From contig NZ_MQUR01000032.1 of assembly GCF_001953875.1 (NCBI RefSeq), forward strand, positions 10,726 to 49,841: 39,116 nt of DNA. Direction: 5' to 3'. Made by a program: the position numbers and the translations under genes. The notes under the pieces are model-generated. The model was not told the DNA's origin and did no database searches. It saw nothing but the letters and a program-made list of their open reading frames with translations. Positions 1-8,028 of the stretch are shown one piece after another; position 1 is the stretch's first letter, and the number at the start of each line of letters is the position of its first letter. Source of the stretch: Streptomyces amritsarensis. Its GTDB lineage: Bacteria; Actinomycetota; Actinomycetes; Streptomycetales; Streptomycetaceae.

Positions 1-705
1 CCGCTGGGGCCCGAGGAGGCGCACGCGGAGGCGCTGATCTGGGAGCTCAGCAACGGCGGCGGCTACGCCGACAGCAGCGGCAACTACAGCCTGGCCTCCG
101 ACCAGAACATCAAGACCTGGGAATGGGTCAAGGAGAACATGGTCGCGACCGGCTACACGGGGACCACGTCACCGTCCCGGCTGAACCGCGCCGACGCCTT
201 CGCCGCCTTCACGCGCGGCGAGGTCGGCATGCTCAACGGCTACCCCGCCCTCGCCCACGAGGCGCGCGCCAAGGGCGTCAACGTCGTCACCACCACCATG
301 CCCGTCTCGGACGACCTCGGCCCCGGGGAGACCCCGCCGACCGTCGGCGTGGCCGACTGGATGATGGCCTTCAGGCAGAACGGCAGGCGCGCCGAGATCG
401 GCAGGTTCCTGGACTTCGTCTACCAGGACAAGAACCTGTCGGACTTCGCCAGCCGCTACCACCTGCTGCCTTCCACCGTGACGGCTTCGCGCACCCCGGC
501 GGGCGGCGGACTCGACAAGAACGACCAGCAGTTCCTCAACGCGCTGCGCGGCGCGCAGCTCTACCCGGTCAACGACCCGTCCTGGGTGACGGTCAGCGAC
601 ACCATCAAGCGCAACATCGGACGTGCCGTGGAACCGAACGGCAATCCCAAGGGCGTCCTGGAGGACATCGCCGCACAGGCGTCCCAGGCCTCCAAGAAGC
701 AGTGA
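1..705 (+). CDS. ABC transporter extracellular substrate-binding protein, C-terminal part
   Basis: The reading frame is open from the first base, so the 5' end with its signal peptide lies outside the window; about 234 residues are visible. The visible part resembles the C-terminal lobe of family 1 extracellular solute-binding proteins: an aromatic-rich stretch (GGGYADSSGNYSLAS), a segment where a region becomes 'GEVGMLNGYPALAHEARAKG', then VGVADWMMAF and a helix with FLDFVYQDKNLSDFASRYH. Such lipoproteins capture sugars or related solutes outside the membrane and deliver them to an ABC permease. No permease or ATPase gene follows: the next gene is convergent. If permeases exist they must lie upstream or elsewhere. 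The substrate cannot be told from this fragment. Confidence 0.85.
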   Translation, partial: PLGPEEAHAEALIWELSNGGGYADSSGNYSLASDQNIKTWEWVKENMVATGYTGTTSPSRLNRADAFAAFTRGEVGMLNGYPALAHEARAKGVNVVTTTMPVSDDLGPGETPPTVGVADWMMAFRQNGRRAEIGRFLDFVYQDKNLSDFASRYHLLPSTVTASRTPAGGGLDKNDQQFLNALRGAQLYPVNDPSWVTVSDTIKRNIGRAVEPNGNPKGVLEDIAAQASQASKKQ

Positions 706-864
706 ACTCCCCCTGAAGTCCCCCACGACACGGGGCCTTCGACCCGGGCCGCAGACCATCCCGTGCGGCACCATGGCCGCTACGGCCCTTGATCCCGGGC
801 CGCGGCCCAGTCGCCCGCCGAGCACTCACGAGGTGCGCGGGGCGGCCGGACCCCGACGGGAGCC

Positions 865-1491
865 TCAGCGCTGCTTCCCGTGGTCCTGGGAGAACGCCGT
901 CCGGTACTGCTCGCAGCTGGAGTTCCAGCGCAGGGAGCCGTGGAGCGTCCCGTAGCCCGAGCGGGTGACCGACCACTCCACCGTGTACTCGCCGGTGTCG
1001 CACGCGATCCGCTTGCCGCCCGCGACCTTCTCGCGCCCCGTCGGCGGCTTCCCCGTCAGCTCCTTGCGCACCTGAGCCACCGCGGACCGGTCCGCGCGGC
1101 GCAGTACGGCGTGCACGACGATCGGGTGCTCGCCTTCCTTGACCGTCACCGCCTTCTTCACCACGGTCGAGTCCGACACCGACCAGGCGAACTCGTAGGA
1201 GGGTTCCCACGCCAGCGTCCTGGGGTCGCCGGCCTTCCGCTCGTAGTCCGGCGCGGCCGAGTGGCCGGGGCGGGTGACCGTCTTGTAGCGGACGCCGGGG
1301 TGGAAGCGGAACTGCGCCTCCACCTTGTGCATCTCGTCGTCGGTCCACATCGACTTCATGGTCTTCTCGCCGCCCGCCGGGTCCTGCAGGTACATCGCCG
1401 GCTCCGCGGCGGTGGCCTGCTGGACGAGGACGGGAGCGAGGGCGGCGGCGGCCGTGGCGAGGGCGAGAGCGGCGGTGCGGGTGCGCGTCAT
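865..1491 (-). CDS. secreted protein of unknown function
   Basis: A 208-residue protein that starts with ATG and has a clear Sec-type signal peptide: basic MTRTRT, an alanine/leucine-rich core, and a likely cleavage after residues 28-29 (QQATAA). The mature part is rich in charged and aromatic residues and has two cysteines near the C-terminus (IACDTG and WNSSCEQYR) that could form a disulfide. I recognise no family. The ribosome-binding site is weak; a 12-bp perfect palindrome (ACGGGGCCCCGT, 1502-1513) lies just upstream of the start. The gene is convergent with the binding protein at 1-705 and divergent from the serine hydrolase at 1637. It is probably a cell-surface or exported protein; nothing more can be claimed. 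Confidence 0.75.
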   Translation of the reverse strand: MTRTRTAALALATAAAALAPVLVQQATAAEPAMYLQDPAGGEKTMKSMWTDDEMHKVEAQFRFHPGVRYKTVTRPGHSAAPDYERKAGDPRTLAWEPSYEFAWSVSDSTVVKKAVTVKEGEHPIVVHAVLRRADRSAVAQVRKELTGKPPTGREKVAGGKRIACDTGEYTVEWSVTRSGYGTLHGSLRWNSSCEQYRTAFSQDHGKQR

Positions 1492-1636
1492 GCCCGGCCC
1501 AACGGGGCCCCGTCGCGGGCCGGAACGAGGCCGCGCGGCCTTTCACCCGTACGGGAGCCCCCCGGCCGCCGGAATATCCGATGATCGGCTTCCGTTCGGG
1601 AGCAGCGGAACGACGATCCGATCCGAGGGGGATGCG

Positions 1637-2857
1637 ATGGGCGGGAACGAGAACGCGACGGCGGACCGGGCGGGGTGGCTCGGGCCTGGCGGGGCGGGCA
1701 CGGGCGCGGGCACGGCGGTGCGTGCGGGCGTCGGCGTGCGGGGCACGGTGGCGGCCGGCTGGGAGCGGGTCCGGGAGGAGTTCGAGGCGTTCGCGGCGGC
1801 CGAGCCGCACTCGCCCGAGGCCCAGCTCGCCGTCCACCACCGGGGGCGGCGCGTCGTCGACCTGTGGGCCGGCGAGGACACCGACGCGGACACGCTGAGC
1901 GGGGTCTTCTCCATCACCAAGGGCGCCGCGCACCTGGTGGTGGCACTGCTCGTGCAGGACGGCACGCTGGAGCTGGACCGGGCGGTGTCGGCGTACTGGC
2001 CGGAGTTCACCGGGGACGGCAAGGAGCGGCTGACCCTGCGCCAGCTGATCAGCCACCAGTCGGGCCTGATCAACGTGGACGGGGGCTTCGACTACGAGGA
2101 GATCGCGGACGACGCGCTGATCGCCGCCCGGCTGGCCGGGCAGAAGCCGTACTGGGAGCCGGGGACGGCGTACGGCTACCACGCCTTCGTGATCGGCGCG
2201 CTGACCGGCGAGGTGGTGCGGCGGGCGACGGGCAGGTCGATCCAGGAGGTGTACGAGGAGCGCGTGCGCGCACCGTACGGGTTGGACCTCTACATGGGGC
2301 TCCCGGCCGCGCAGGAGGGCCGCTGGAAGCCGGTCCTGGAGATGCTGCCGACGCCGGAGCAGGCCGCGGCGCGGGCGGCGGAGGGGCCGGTGCCCGAGCT
2401 GCTGGCGGTGGCCTTCAACTGGCACCGGGAGCCGCCGATGGACCTGGTGGCCCACGCCAACCACCCGCGGACGCGGGAACTGGGTCCGGCCTCGGCGGGC
2501 GGCATCGGCTCGGCGCGCGGTGTGGCGGGCCTGTACGCGGCGGCGATCAGCGGGGTCGGCGGCCGGGCCGCGCTGCTGGAGCCGGGGACCGCGGCCGAGA
2601 TCGCGCGGCTGCACACGCCGGGCCAGGAAATCCTGACCGGGGAGGTGGACCACTTCGGGCTGGGCTTCGAGCGCCAGCCCGAGGTGGGCCCGCAGGCCTT
2701 CGGGCACTGCGGTGCGGCGGGCGCGCAGGGCTTCGCCGACCCGGTCACGGGGATCGCGTACGGGTACACGCGCCGCCGCTTCGGCTTCCCGGGCGGGCTG
2801 GCCCCGGAGAACGCGCGCCTGACGGCGGCGGTGCTGGAGGTGGCGCGCAGCCTGTAG
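1637..2857 (+). CDS. serine hydrolase of the class C beta-lactamase / family VIII esterase type
   Basis: The frame is open from further upstream, but the ATG at 1637 follows a GAGGGGGA ribosome-binding site and gives 406 residues, normal for the family. The S-x-x-K motif is at residues 92-95 (SITK), holding the nucleophilic serine and general-base lysine. The second motif is Y181-H-A in place of the Y-x-N of true beta-lactamases; the YHA form is common in esterase-like relatives. A late HCGAAGAQGFADP segment corresponds to the third motif (H/K-x-G). There is no signal peptide, so a cytoplasmic esterase or amide hydrolase is more likely than an exported antibiotic-resistance enzyme. The substrate is unknown. 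The first 40 residues are low-complexity glycine/alanine and may be partly non-native. Confidence 0.85.
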   Translation: MGGNENATADRAGWLGPGGAGTGAGTAVRAGVGVRGTVAAGWERVREEFEAFAAAEPHSPEAQLAVHHRGRRVVDLWAGEDTDADTLSGVFSITKGAAHLVVALLVQDGTLELDRAVSAYWPEFTGDGKERLTLRQLISHQSGLINVDGGFDYEEIADDALIAARLAGQKPYWEPGTAYGYHAFVIGALTGEVVRRATGRSIQEVYEERVRAPYGLDLYMGLPAAQEGRWKPVLEMLPTPEQAAARAAEGPVPELLAVAFNWHREPPMDLVAHANHPRTRELGPASAGGIGSARGVAGLYAAAISGVGGRAALLEPGTAAEIARLHTPGQEILTGEVDHFGLGFERQPEVGPQAFGHCGAAGAQGFADPVTGIAYGYTRRRFGFPGGLAPENARLTAAVLEVARSL

Positions 2858-2945
2858 GCGGGGCCTGGCGGGCGGATTCGGCCCGGCCCGGCGGATTCGG
2901 CGGGGCCGGGCCGGGGCCGGCAGATCCGCCTGGCCGGGGCGGGCC

Positions 2946-2993
2946 GGTGGGGCGGGCGTGGCCCGGCCGGGTGGGGCGGGCCTGGCCCGGCCG
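2946..2993. repeat. 24-bp tandem repeat, two copies
   Basis: Two adjacent 24-bp copies (2946-2969 and 2970-2993) differ at a single position. They are made of G-runs and CCGGCC blocks and lie in the short convergent intergenic region between the serine hydrolase and the NTF2-like gene. The whole segment from about 2860 to 3005 is biased to G on the plus strand. Slippage-type duplication is the simplest explanation; a role in stopping convergent transcription is possible. Confidence 0.8.
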
Positions 2994-3011
2994 GGCGGGT
3001 GGTCGGTGGGG

Positions 3012-3341
3012 TCAGGCTTGGCCGGTTTCGAAGCGGCTGATGCGGCCGCCGCCGGGGGCGATGGTGAAGCGCCAGGCGGTGCGCATCTCGCCCCAGGTGT
3101 CGTTGCGGTAGTCGATGACGAGGGCGCGGCCCCCGTCGGACTCGGACAGCACGTCCATGTGGCCCCTGGAGTCGAAGATCTCCCGGTCGACCCAGTCGTG
3201 GAGGTCGCGGTCCGATCCGTCGTCGGACATGGTCGCGTCTGCGGTCAGCAGCTTCAGGAAGGCGTCCTTGTCGTGCGCGTTGACGGCGGTGACGAGGGCG
3301 CCGACCACGGGGTCGGACAGTTTGCCGGGGGCGATGGCCAC
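3012..3341 (-). CDS. NTF2/SnoaL-like small protein
   Basis: A 109-residue protein starting at a GTG seven bases after a strong AGGAGG. It has the pattern of the NTF2-like (SnoaL) fold: an N-terminal helix (VVGALVTAVNAHDKDAFLKL), LLTADATMSDDG, then beta strands ending in a 'WRFTIAPGGGRISRFETGQA' strand. Members are small cup-shaped enzymes or ligand-binding proteins, often cytoplasmic; the reaction here cannot be read from the sequence. It is a single-gene unit between two unrelated genes. An 11-bp perfect inverted repeat lies directly in front of, and touches, the ribosome-binding site, which suggests translational or transcriptional control. Confidence 0.8.
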   Translation of the reverse strand: MAIAPGKLSDPVVGALVTAVNAHDKDAFLKLLTADATMSDDGSDRDLHDWVDREIFDSRGHMDVLSESDGGRALVIDYRNDTWGEMRTAWRFTIAPGGGRISRFETGQA

Positions 3342-3349
3342 AGGAGCCT

Positions 3350-3385
3350 CCTGGTCGGGCGTACGTTCGTCCGTGCCCGACCAGG
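3350..3385 (-). promoter_or_regulatory. inverted repeat touching the ribosome-binding site of the NTF2-like gene
   Basis: CCTGGTCGGGC (3350-3360) and GCCCGACCAGG (3375-3385) are perfect 11-bp inverted repeats with a 14-base gap. On the minus strand the downstream arm runs into the AGGAGG ribosome-binding site (3347-3352) of the gene starting at 3341. If transcribed, it would form a hairpin partly hiding that site; if not, it could be a dimeric repressor operator. The sequence shows the repeat; the role is inference. Confidence 0.6.
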
Positions 3386-3485
3386 TAACAACGCGGGCGG
3401 GTCCGTGTCGTCGACCCTCACCCGTTCGCGCGGCGGACGGCGTGTCAGGAGCGGCCGGGCCGGCGGAAGCCGGGCGGGCGGCGGC

Positions 3486-4322
3486 TCACGGGGTGTCGGG
3501 TGCGGTGCGGACCGGGAAGCCGGTCGGCCGGCCCTGGTCCCTGAGCCAGGCCAGTACCTGGTCGAGGGCCTCGACGGTCTGGGCGCGGTTGCCGCCGCCG
3601 TCGTGGAAGAGGATGGTCGGTCCGTTGCCGATCTCGCGCTTGACGGCGTCGACGACGGCGGCCGTGCCCGGCTTCCGGAAGTCCTTGGTGTCGACGTTCC
3701 AGCCGAGCGGGCGCATGCCGTTCGCGGCGGCGATGCGCCGGCTGTCGGGGGTGAACGCGCCGCCGGGTGCCCGGTAGTACTCGACCTTCGCGCCGCCTCC
3801 CGCGGCTTCCTCTATGAGCTTCTTCGCGTCCAGGATCTGCCGTTCCTGGTAGTCGACGGGCTTCTTGTCCATGGCGGTGTCGTGGTCCATGGCGTGGTCG
3901 CAGAGCCGGTGGCCGGCCGCGACGACCTTCTTGACGAGGTCGGGGTGGGCCTTGGCGTGGGGTCCGACCATGCAGAAGGTCGCCTTGACGTCGTGCTTGT
4001 GCAATACGTCGAGCACCTTGGGGGTCCAGTGGGGGTCGGGGCCGTCGTCGATGGTGATGTTGACGGCGTTGCCGCCGCTCTCCGAGGAGTGGGCTATGCC
4101 CTCGGGTATCCCCTGCTGCGCTCCCGGCCGACCCGCGGGACCGTGGCCGGAGTTGTCCGTTCGGCCCGGCTGGGCCCCGTTCTGCCGGGCGGCCGCGTCG
4201 GCGCTTCCCGGTTCCACGAGGGTCACCACTCCCCAGACGGTCGCCGCGACGACGGCGGCCGACGCGACGACGGCCGCACCGGCCCGGACGCCCTTCTTGT
4301 TCGTGTACGTCGAGAAACCCAT
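3486..4322 (-). CDS. membrane-anchored or secreted polysaccharide deacetylase (NodB domain, CE4 family)
   Basis: The ATG at 4322 is preferred over the upstream frame because GGGAG lies about 10 bases before it and the protein then begins with a short basic tail and one hydrophobic segment (residues 12-36), a signal anchor or uncleaved signal. The product has 278 residues. The NodB domain covers about residues 86-270: motif 1 TIDDGPD with metal-binding Asp93, motif 2 H143-x-x-x-H147, motif 3 RAPGG (Arg184), motif 4 with Asp211, and motif 5 LFH (His240). These are the metal ligands and catalytic residues of CE4 deacetylases, which remove N- or O-acetyl groups from chitin, peptidoglycan or xylan. 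Peptidoglycan or chitooligosaccharide is the most likely substrate outside the membrane. It is monocistronic and has a possible sigma-E-like promoter. Confidence 0.93.
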   Translation of the reverse strand: MGFSTYTNKKGVRAGAAVVASAAVVAATVWGVVTLVEPGSADAAARQNGAQPGRTDNSGHGPAGRPGAQQGIPEGIAHSSESGGNAVNITIDDGPDPHWTPKVLDVLHKHDVKATFCMVGPHAKAHPDLVKKVVAAGHRLCDHAMDHDTAMDKKPVDYQERQILDAKKLIEEAAGGGAKVEYYRAPGGAFTPDSRRIAAANGMRPLGWNVDTKDFRKPGTAAVVDAVKREIGNGPTILFHDGGGNRAQTVEALDQVLAWLRDQGRPTGFPVRTAPDTP

Positions 4323-4385
4323 GAACCGTCCACTCCCATCCGCTGTGCGAGCGTTCCGCCGTGCTGTGAGCGTTCCGTGGATCAG

Positions 4386-4411
4386 GACGTCCGCCACCGG
4401 AGAGGAGTTCC
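4386..4411 (-). promoter_or_regulatory. possible ECF (sigma-E-like) promoter of the deacetylase gene
   Basis: On the minus strand GGAAC (4411-4407) is followed after 17 bases by CGTC (4389-4386). This matches the GGAAC / GTC pattern known for the Streptomyces cell-envelope stress factor SigE. Transcription would start near 4379, giving a leader of about 55 bases. A cell-wall deacetylase is a sensible member of an envelope-stress regulon, but the motif is short and could be chance. Confidence 0.35.
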
Positions 4412-4554
4412 AGTCAAATCACCCGTAAATTCCCTGTAATGGGACTGACAGGACTGATGGGGTTGATGGGACTTTGGTCCTTGATCACCCACCTTTCCTT
4501 TCCGGCGCGGCGTGGCGGAAAACGGTCCGGCCCCGGTGGACGCGTGCGTCCTCC

Positions 4555-4617
4555 GGGGCCGGGATGGCGTCCGCCGGGGCCGGGGTGGCATGCGGCGGGG
4601 CCGGGGTGGCATGCGGC
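4555..4617. repeat. 21-bp tandem repeat, three copies, behind the MFS gene
   Basis: Copies at 4576-4596 and 4597-4617 are identical (GGGGCCGGGGTGGCATGCGG followed by C); a degenerate copy is at 4555-4575. The array ends four bases before the stop codon of the MFS gene. Inside that gene the C-terminal tail is also built of 21-bp units (4646-4708, heptads DATSAPA, DATSASA, DAKSVPA), in a different frame. The rest of 4323-4554 has no gene; it holds the deacetylase leader and promoter. Confidence 0.85.
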
Positions 4618-4621
4618 GGGG

Positions 4622-6241
4622 TCAGCGCGCGAGTGACTCCTGCGCCGCCGGGACGGACTTGGCGTCGGCCGAAGCGGACGTGGCGTCGGCGGGGGCGGAC
4701 GTGGCGTCGTCCGGGACGGGCCCCGCGCCTCTCAGCGGGACCTCCTTGACGAACCACGCGGCCAGGAAGCCCAGTACGGCGACGGCCGCGCCGAGCAGGA
4801 ACGCGGAGTGCGTGCCGGCGGCCACCGCGTGCTGGTAGGCCGCGCGCACGGCCTCGGGCAGCTTGGCCAGGCTCGCCGCGTCCAACTGGGCGGAGCCCGC
4901 GGCTCCGGCAGCCTCCGGGCCCAGGCGCTCGGACATGGTGTCCGTGACGCGGGAGGTGAAGAGGGAGCCCATCAGGGCCACTCCGAAGGAGCCGCCGAGC
5001 GTACGGAAGAGGGTGGCGGAGGACGACGCGACACCCATGTCCTTCATGTCGACGCTGTTCTGCGCGACCAGCATGGTGATCTGCATCAGGAAGCCGAGTC
5101 CGGCGCCGAGGACGGCCATGTAGAGGCCGGACACCAGGCGGGTGGTGCCGGTGTCCATGGTCGCGAGCAGGAACATGCCGACGACCATGAGGCCGCCGCC
5201 GATGATCGGGAACATCTTGTACTTGCCGCTGCTGGTGGTGACGCGTCCGGCGACGAGCGAGACGGCCATCATCGAGAGCAGCATGGGCAGGAGCAGCAGG
5301 CCCGAGTTGGTGGCGGAGGCGCCCTGGACCGACTGCTGGAACAGCGGGAGGTAGAGCACGCCGCCGAACATGGCGAAGCCGACCAGGAAGCCGATCACGG
5401 ACATCAGGGTGAAGTTGCGGCTGCGGAAGATGTGCAGCGGCATGACCGGCTCGGCCGCCTTGGTCTCCACGTAGAGGAACGCGGCGGTCGACAGCACGCC
5501 GACGGCGCCGAGGCCGAGGATCTGGGCGGAGGTCCAGTCGTACTCGGTGCCACCCCAGGTGGTGACGAGCACGGTGGAGGTGATGGCGACGGTCAGCAGC
5601 GCCGCGCCGAGGTAGTCGATCCTCGGGCGCCGCCGTTCGGCGTTCCGGGGCAGGTGCAGGACGGCGGTGACCATGGCCAGGGCGACGGCGCCGAGGGGGA
5701 GGTTGATGTAGAAGGACCAGCGCCAGCCCATGTGGTCGGTGATGGTGCCGCCGACGAGCGGGCCGCCGATCATGGCGAGGGCCATCACGCCGGCCATCAT
5801 GCCCTGGTACTTGCCACGCTCTCGGGGCGGGATGAGGTCGCCGATGATCGCCATGACGCCGACCATCAGACCGCCGGCGCCGAGGCCCTGGACCGCGCGG
5901 AAGCCGATGAGCTGGCCCATGTCCTGGGCCATGCCGCTGAGCGCGGAGCCGATGAGGAAGATGACGATCGAGGTGAGGAAGGAGCCCTTCCGGCCGTACA
6001 TGTCGCCGATCTTGCCCCAGATGGGGGTGGAGGCGGCCGTGGCCAGGGTGTACGCGGTCACCACCCAGGACAGGTGCTCCAGGCCGCCGAGCTCGCCGAC
6101 GATGGTGGGCATGGCCGTACCGATGATCATGTTGTCGAGCATCGCCAGCAACATTGCGATCATGAGGGCCATGAGGACGACCCGTACGCTGCGCGGCTTC
6201 ACCTCCGGCGAGGTCTGCGCGGGCTTGCTTGTCTCCACCAT
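4622..6241 (-). CDS. MFS drug-efflux transporter, DHA2 (EmrB/QacA) family, 14 membrane helices
   Basis: The start at 6241 (MVETSKPAQ) is chosen over the frame's upstream ATG because it follows a GGGGAG...AGG ribosome-binding region and the upstream codons overlap the divergent promoter. The 539-residue product is typical of 14-helix proton-drug antiporters. Visible signatures are LDNMIIGTAMPTI in helix 1 (DHA2 motif D1), the loop GKIGDMYGRKGSF (motif A) and GGPLVGGTITDHMGWRWSF (motif C region). It should export hydrophobic or cationic toxic compounds, perhaps an antibiotic. It is divergent from the TetR gene at 6367, whose product most likely represses it. The C-terminal tail after the last helix is a cytoplasmic set of degenerate Asp/Ala/Ser/Pro heptads. 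Confidence 0.95.
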   Translation of the reverse strand: MVETSKPAQTSPEVKPRSVRVVLMALMIAMLLAMLDNMIIGTAMPTIVGELGGLEHLSWVVTAYTLATAASTPIWGKIGDMYGRKGSFLTSIVIFLIGSALSGMAQDMGQLIGFRAVQGLGAGGLMVGVMAIIGDLIPPRERGKYQGMMAGVMALAMIGGPLVGGTITDHMGWRWSFYINLPLGAVALAMVTAVLHLPRNAERRRPRIDYLGAALLTVAITSTVLVTTWGGTEYDWTSAQILGLGAVGVLSTAAFLYVETKAAEPVMPLHIFRSRNFTLMSVIGFLVGFAMFGGVLYLPLFQQSVQGASATNSGLLLLPMLLSMMAVSLVAGRVTTSSGKYKMFPIIGGGLMVVGMFLLATMDTGTTRLVSGLYMAVLGAGLGFLMQITMLVAQNSVDMKDMGVASSSATLFRTLGGSFGVALMGSLFTSRVTDTMSERLGPEAAGAAGSAQLDAASLAKLPEAVRAAYQHAVAAGTHSAFLLGAAVAVLGFLAAWFVKEVPLRGAGPVPDDATSAPADATSASADAKSVPAAQESLAR

Positions 6242-6280
6242 TTCCTGTCCACTCCCCTGGGCACTACCTGCCGGAACAGC

Positions 6281-6351
6281 ACTTACTTGCCGACCGGCTA
6301 GTTCACTAGACTGGGGACGGTAGACCCGTAACTTGCCGGGCGTCAAGTAAG
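6281..6351. promoter_or_regulatory. divergent promoter and TetR operator region of the MFS/TetR pair
   Basis: For the MFS gene (minus strand) TTGACG (6346-6341), 18 bases, TACCGT (6322-6317) is a good vegetative promoter. Just downstream lies the palindrome CTAGT-TC-ACTAG (6298-6309), at the expected transcription start. For the TetR gene (plus strand) TAGACT (6307-6312) is a possible -10 box, overlapping the same palindrome. A second, wider inverted repeat, CTTACTTG (6282-6289) and CAAGTAAG (6344-6351), brackets the whole region. A TetR dimer on the central palindrome could block both promoters. Confidence 0.6.
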
Positions 6352-6366
6352 CAATCGAGGAGAGTC

Positions 6367-6948
6367 ATGTCCAGCAGCAGTCCGCAGCGCCGTCGTGGCG
6401 ACACGCGCCAGCGCATCCAGGACATCGCACTGGAGCTCTTCGTCGAGCAGGGGTACGAGAAGACGTCGCTGCGCGAGATCGCGGAGCGGCTAGAGGTCAC
6501 GAAGGCGGCGCTGTACTACCACTTCAAGACCAAGGAAGACATCATCATCAGCCTCTTCGAGGACGTCACGCGTCCCATCGACGAGCTGATCAAGTGGGCG
6601 GAGCAGCAGCCGCGCACCCTGGAGACCAAGCGTGAGGTGCTGCGCCGCTACAGCGAGGCGATGGCGGCGGGCGCCGCGCTGTACCGCTTCATGCAGGAGA
6701 ACCAGGCCACGACGCGCGAGCTGAGCATCGGCGAGACCGTGAAGAAGCGGCTGTACCGCCTGGTCGAGCTGCTGCGCACGGACGACGGACCGCTGACGGA
6801 CCAGGTGCGCTGCGTCAGCGCCCTGTTCACGCTGCACGCCGGGATGATGTTCCTCCAGCACGTCGAGGGCGACCCGGAGGAGACCCGCCTGGCCGCCCTG
6901 GAGGTCGCCACGGACCTCATCACGCAGGCCCACCACGAGGATTCGTGA
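6367..6948 (+). CDS. TetR/AcrR-family repressor, probably of the divergent MFS pump
   Basis: A 193-residue protein with ATG after GAGGAGAG. The N-terminal helix-turn-helix is clear at about residues 11-60: RQRIQDIALELFVEQGYEKT, SLREIAERLEVTKAALYYHF and FKTKEDIIISLFEDV, the usual three-helix TetR DNA-binding domain. The rest is the all-helical ligand-binding and dimerisation domain. The gene is divergent from the DHA2 efflux pump with about 125 bases between the starts, the classical layout in which a pump substrate releases the repressor. The ligand is unknown. The gene is followed by a convergent unknown gene. Confidence 0.92.
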   Translation: MSSSSPQRRRGDTRQRIQDIALELFVEQGYEKTSLREIAERLEVTKAALYYHFKTKEDIIISLFEDVTRPIDELIKWAEQQPRTLETKREVLRRYSEAMAAGAALYRFMQENQATTRELSIGETVKKRLYRLVELLRTDDGPLTDQVRCVSALFTLHAGMMFLQHVEGDPEETRLAALEVATDLITQAHHEDS

Positions 6949-7066
6949 GCCGCCACGAGGGTGCGTGAGCCGCGGCCGGCCCCACCCTGGGTTCAGCCAC
7001 CCCGCCCGGGGTTCGGGACCGGCCCCGGAGCAGGGCGCCGACGGCCGGCCCCGGGGAGGACACCCG

Positions 7067-7924
7067 TCAAGGTCGGGGCCGCCCCCGTCGTCCGCACGGC
7101 CTGGGGGCCGGCTGTCGGGACGCTCGGCCGGCCGCATCGCCGATGAGCTCGGCCGCGGCGATCTCGTCCAGTGGGACCAGGCCTGCGCTCTTGACTGCCT
7201 CTTCGGTCTCCGGGAGGCGGTCCGTCGGCTCCCAGCGCAGGTCCGGGCCGAACAGCTCGTCGTGGCGCTCGCCCCGCACGACGCGGCGTCGCAAGAGGGG
7301 AGCTCGGCCCCCGTCGGCGGCGTAGTACGAGACACGGCCCGTGGTGTCCAGAGCGTCGAGCACCGTCTCGCCGAGCGCCCGGAAGGGCGGAGTGCTCAGG
7401 TTCCCCTGCGGGGTTCCCGGACGGAAGGACACCCCGGTCAGGTCGAGGCCGCCTGCGTCGTCCCGTACGAACTCGCCGCCCCGCTCGTAGAACAGGACCA
7501 GCGGTTCGTAGAGGTCCGGCAGGTCGGGCATGGCGGCCGGGGTCTGCTCGCGCATTTCGGCCAGGCGCACGGCGCCCGCGCAGGTCTGCCTGAGCTCCGA
7601 ACCCGGCACGCGGCCCAGGTACGCGTCGAGTTCCGCTGCCGTTTCGGGTGAAAGACGGAACCCGGGGTCCACGTATTCCGAGACGTCGAAGAAGGGCCAG
7701 GCGCTTTCGGCCGAATACTCCTGCGCCCACAGGGCGGCGCGCCTCAGATACTCGCGCATGAGAATGCGCCGGGACATGACGCACGCGAGCACGCGGTCCC
7801 AGTCACCGACCCACTCCACCGCGCGGAGCCGGTTCAGCATGCCGGATGCGGCCCGTTCGGCCACTTGAGAACGTCTCGGATTCAGGTCTGCTCCCACGGT
7901 GCGGGGTCCGGGCGGCGATACCAC
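7067..7924 (-). CDS. conserved-looking protein of unknown function
   Basis: The frame opens with a GTG at 7948 but has no ribosome-binding site there. AAGGAG overlaps the next codons and sits five bases before a GTG at 7924, which I take as the start; this gives 285 residues. The protein is mostly helical, with an aromatic/acidic middle part (WAQEYSAESAWPFFDVSEYV; PDLYEPLVLFYERGGEF) and a basic, proline-rich tail (RQPAPRPCGRRGRPRP). It has no signal peptide or membrane helix. I do not recognise a family. It stands alone between the TetR gene, which is convergent, and the alpha/beta hydrolase upstream on the same strand, about 100 bases away. Confidence 0.7.
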   Translation of the reverse strand: MVSPPGPRTVGADLNPRRSQVAERAASGMLNRLRAVEWVGDWDRVLACVMSRRILMREYLRRAALWAQEYSAESAWPFFDVSEYVDPGFRLSPETAAELDAYLGRVPGSELRQTCAGAVRLAEMREQTPAAMPDLPDLYEPLVLFYERGGEFVRDDAGGLDLTGVSFRPGTPQGNLSTPPFRALGETVLDALDTTGRVSYYAADGGRAPLLRRRVVRGERHDELFGPDLRWEPTDRLPETEEAVKSAGLVPLDEIAAAELIGDAAGRASRQPAPRPCGRRGRPRP

Positions 7925-8028
7925 CACCACTCCTTGGGTTTTGGCCACCTGCTGAAAGGCGGCGTGCTCGTTACCTGTCGAGTTCTAGAGAGCGCCGCAC
8001 CACACCTCCGGCCGGCCCCGCCGCATGC

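Noticed and set aside
797..808. Palindrome GGGCCGCGGCCC as a terminator behind the substrate-binding protein gene
   Set aside because: There is no loop and no run of T, and such GC palindromes are common by chance in this DNA.
605..2707. Long minus-strand open frame of 700 codons
   Set aside because: It is the antisense shadow of the serine hydrolase and overlaps the well-supported secreted-protein gene in another frame. It is rich in Arg/Pro/Gly as expected for shadows in high-GC DNA.
2946..2993. Possible CRISPR array from tandem repeats
   Set aside because: The copies are directly adjacent without spacers, number only two, and are pure G/C-rich low-complexity sequence; the same holds for the arrays at 4555 and 26296.
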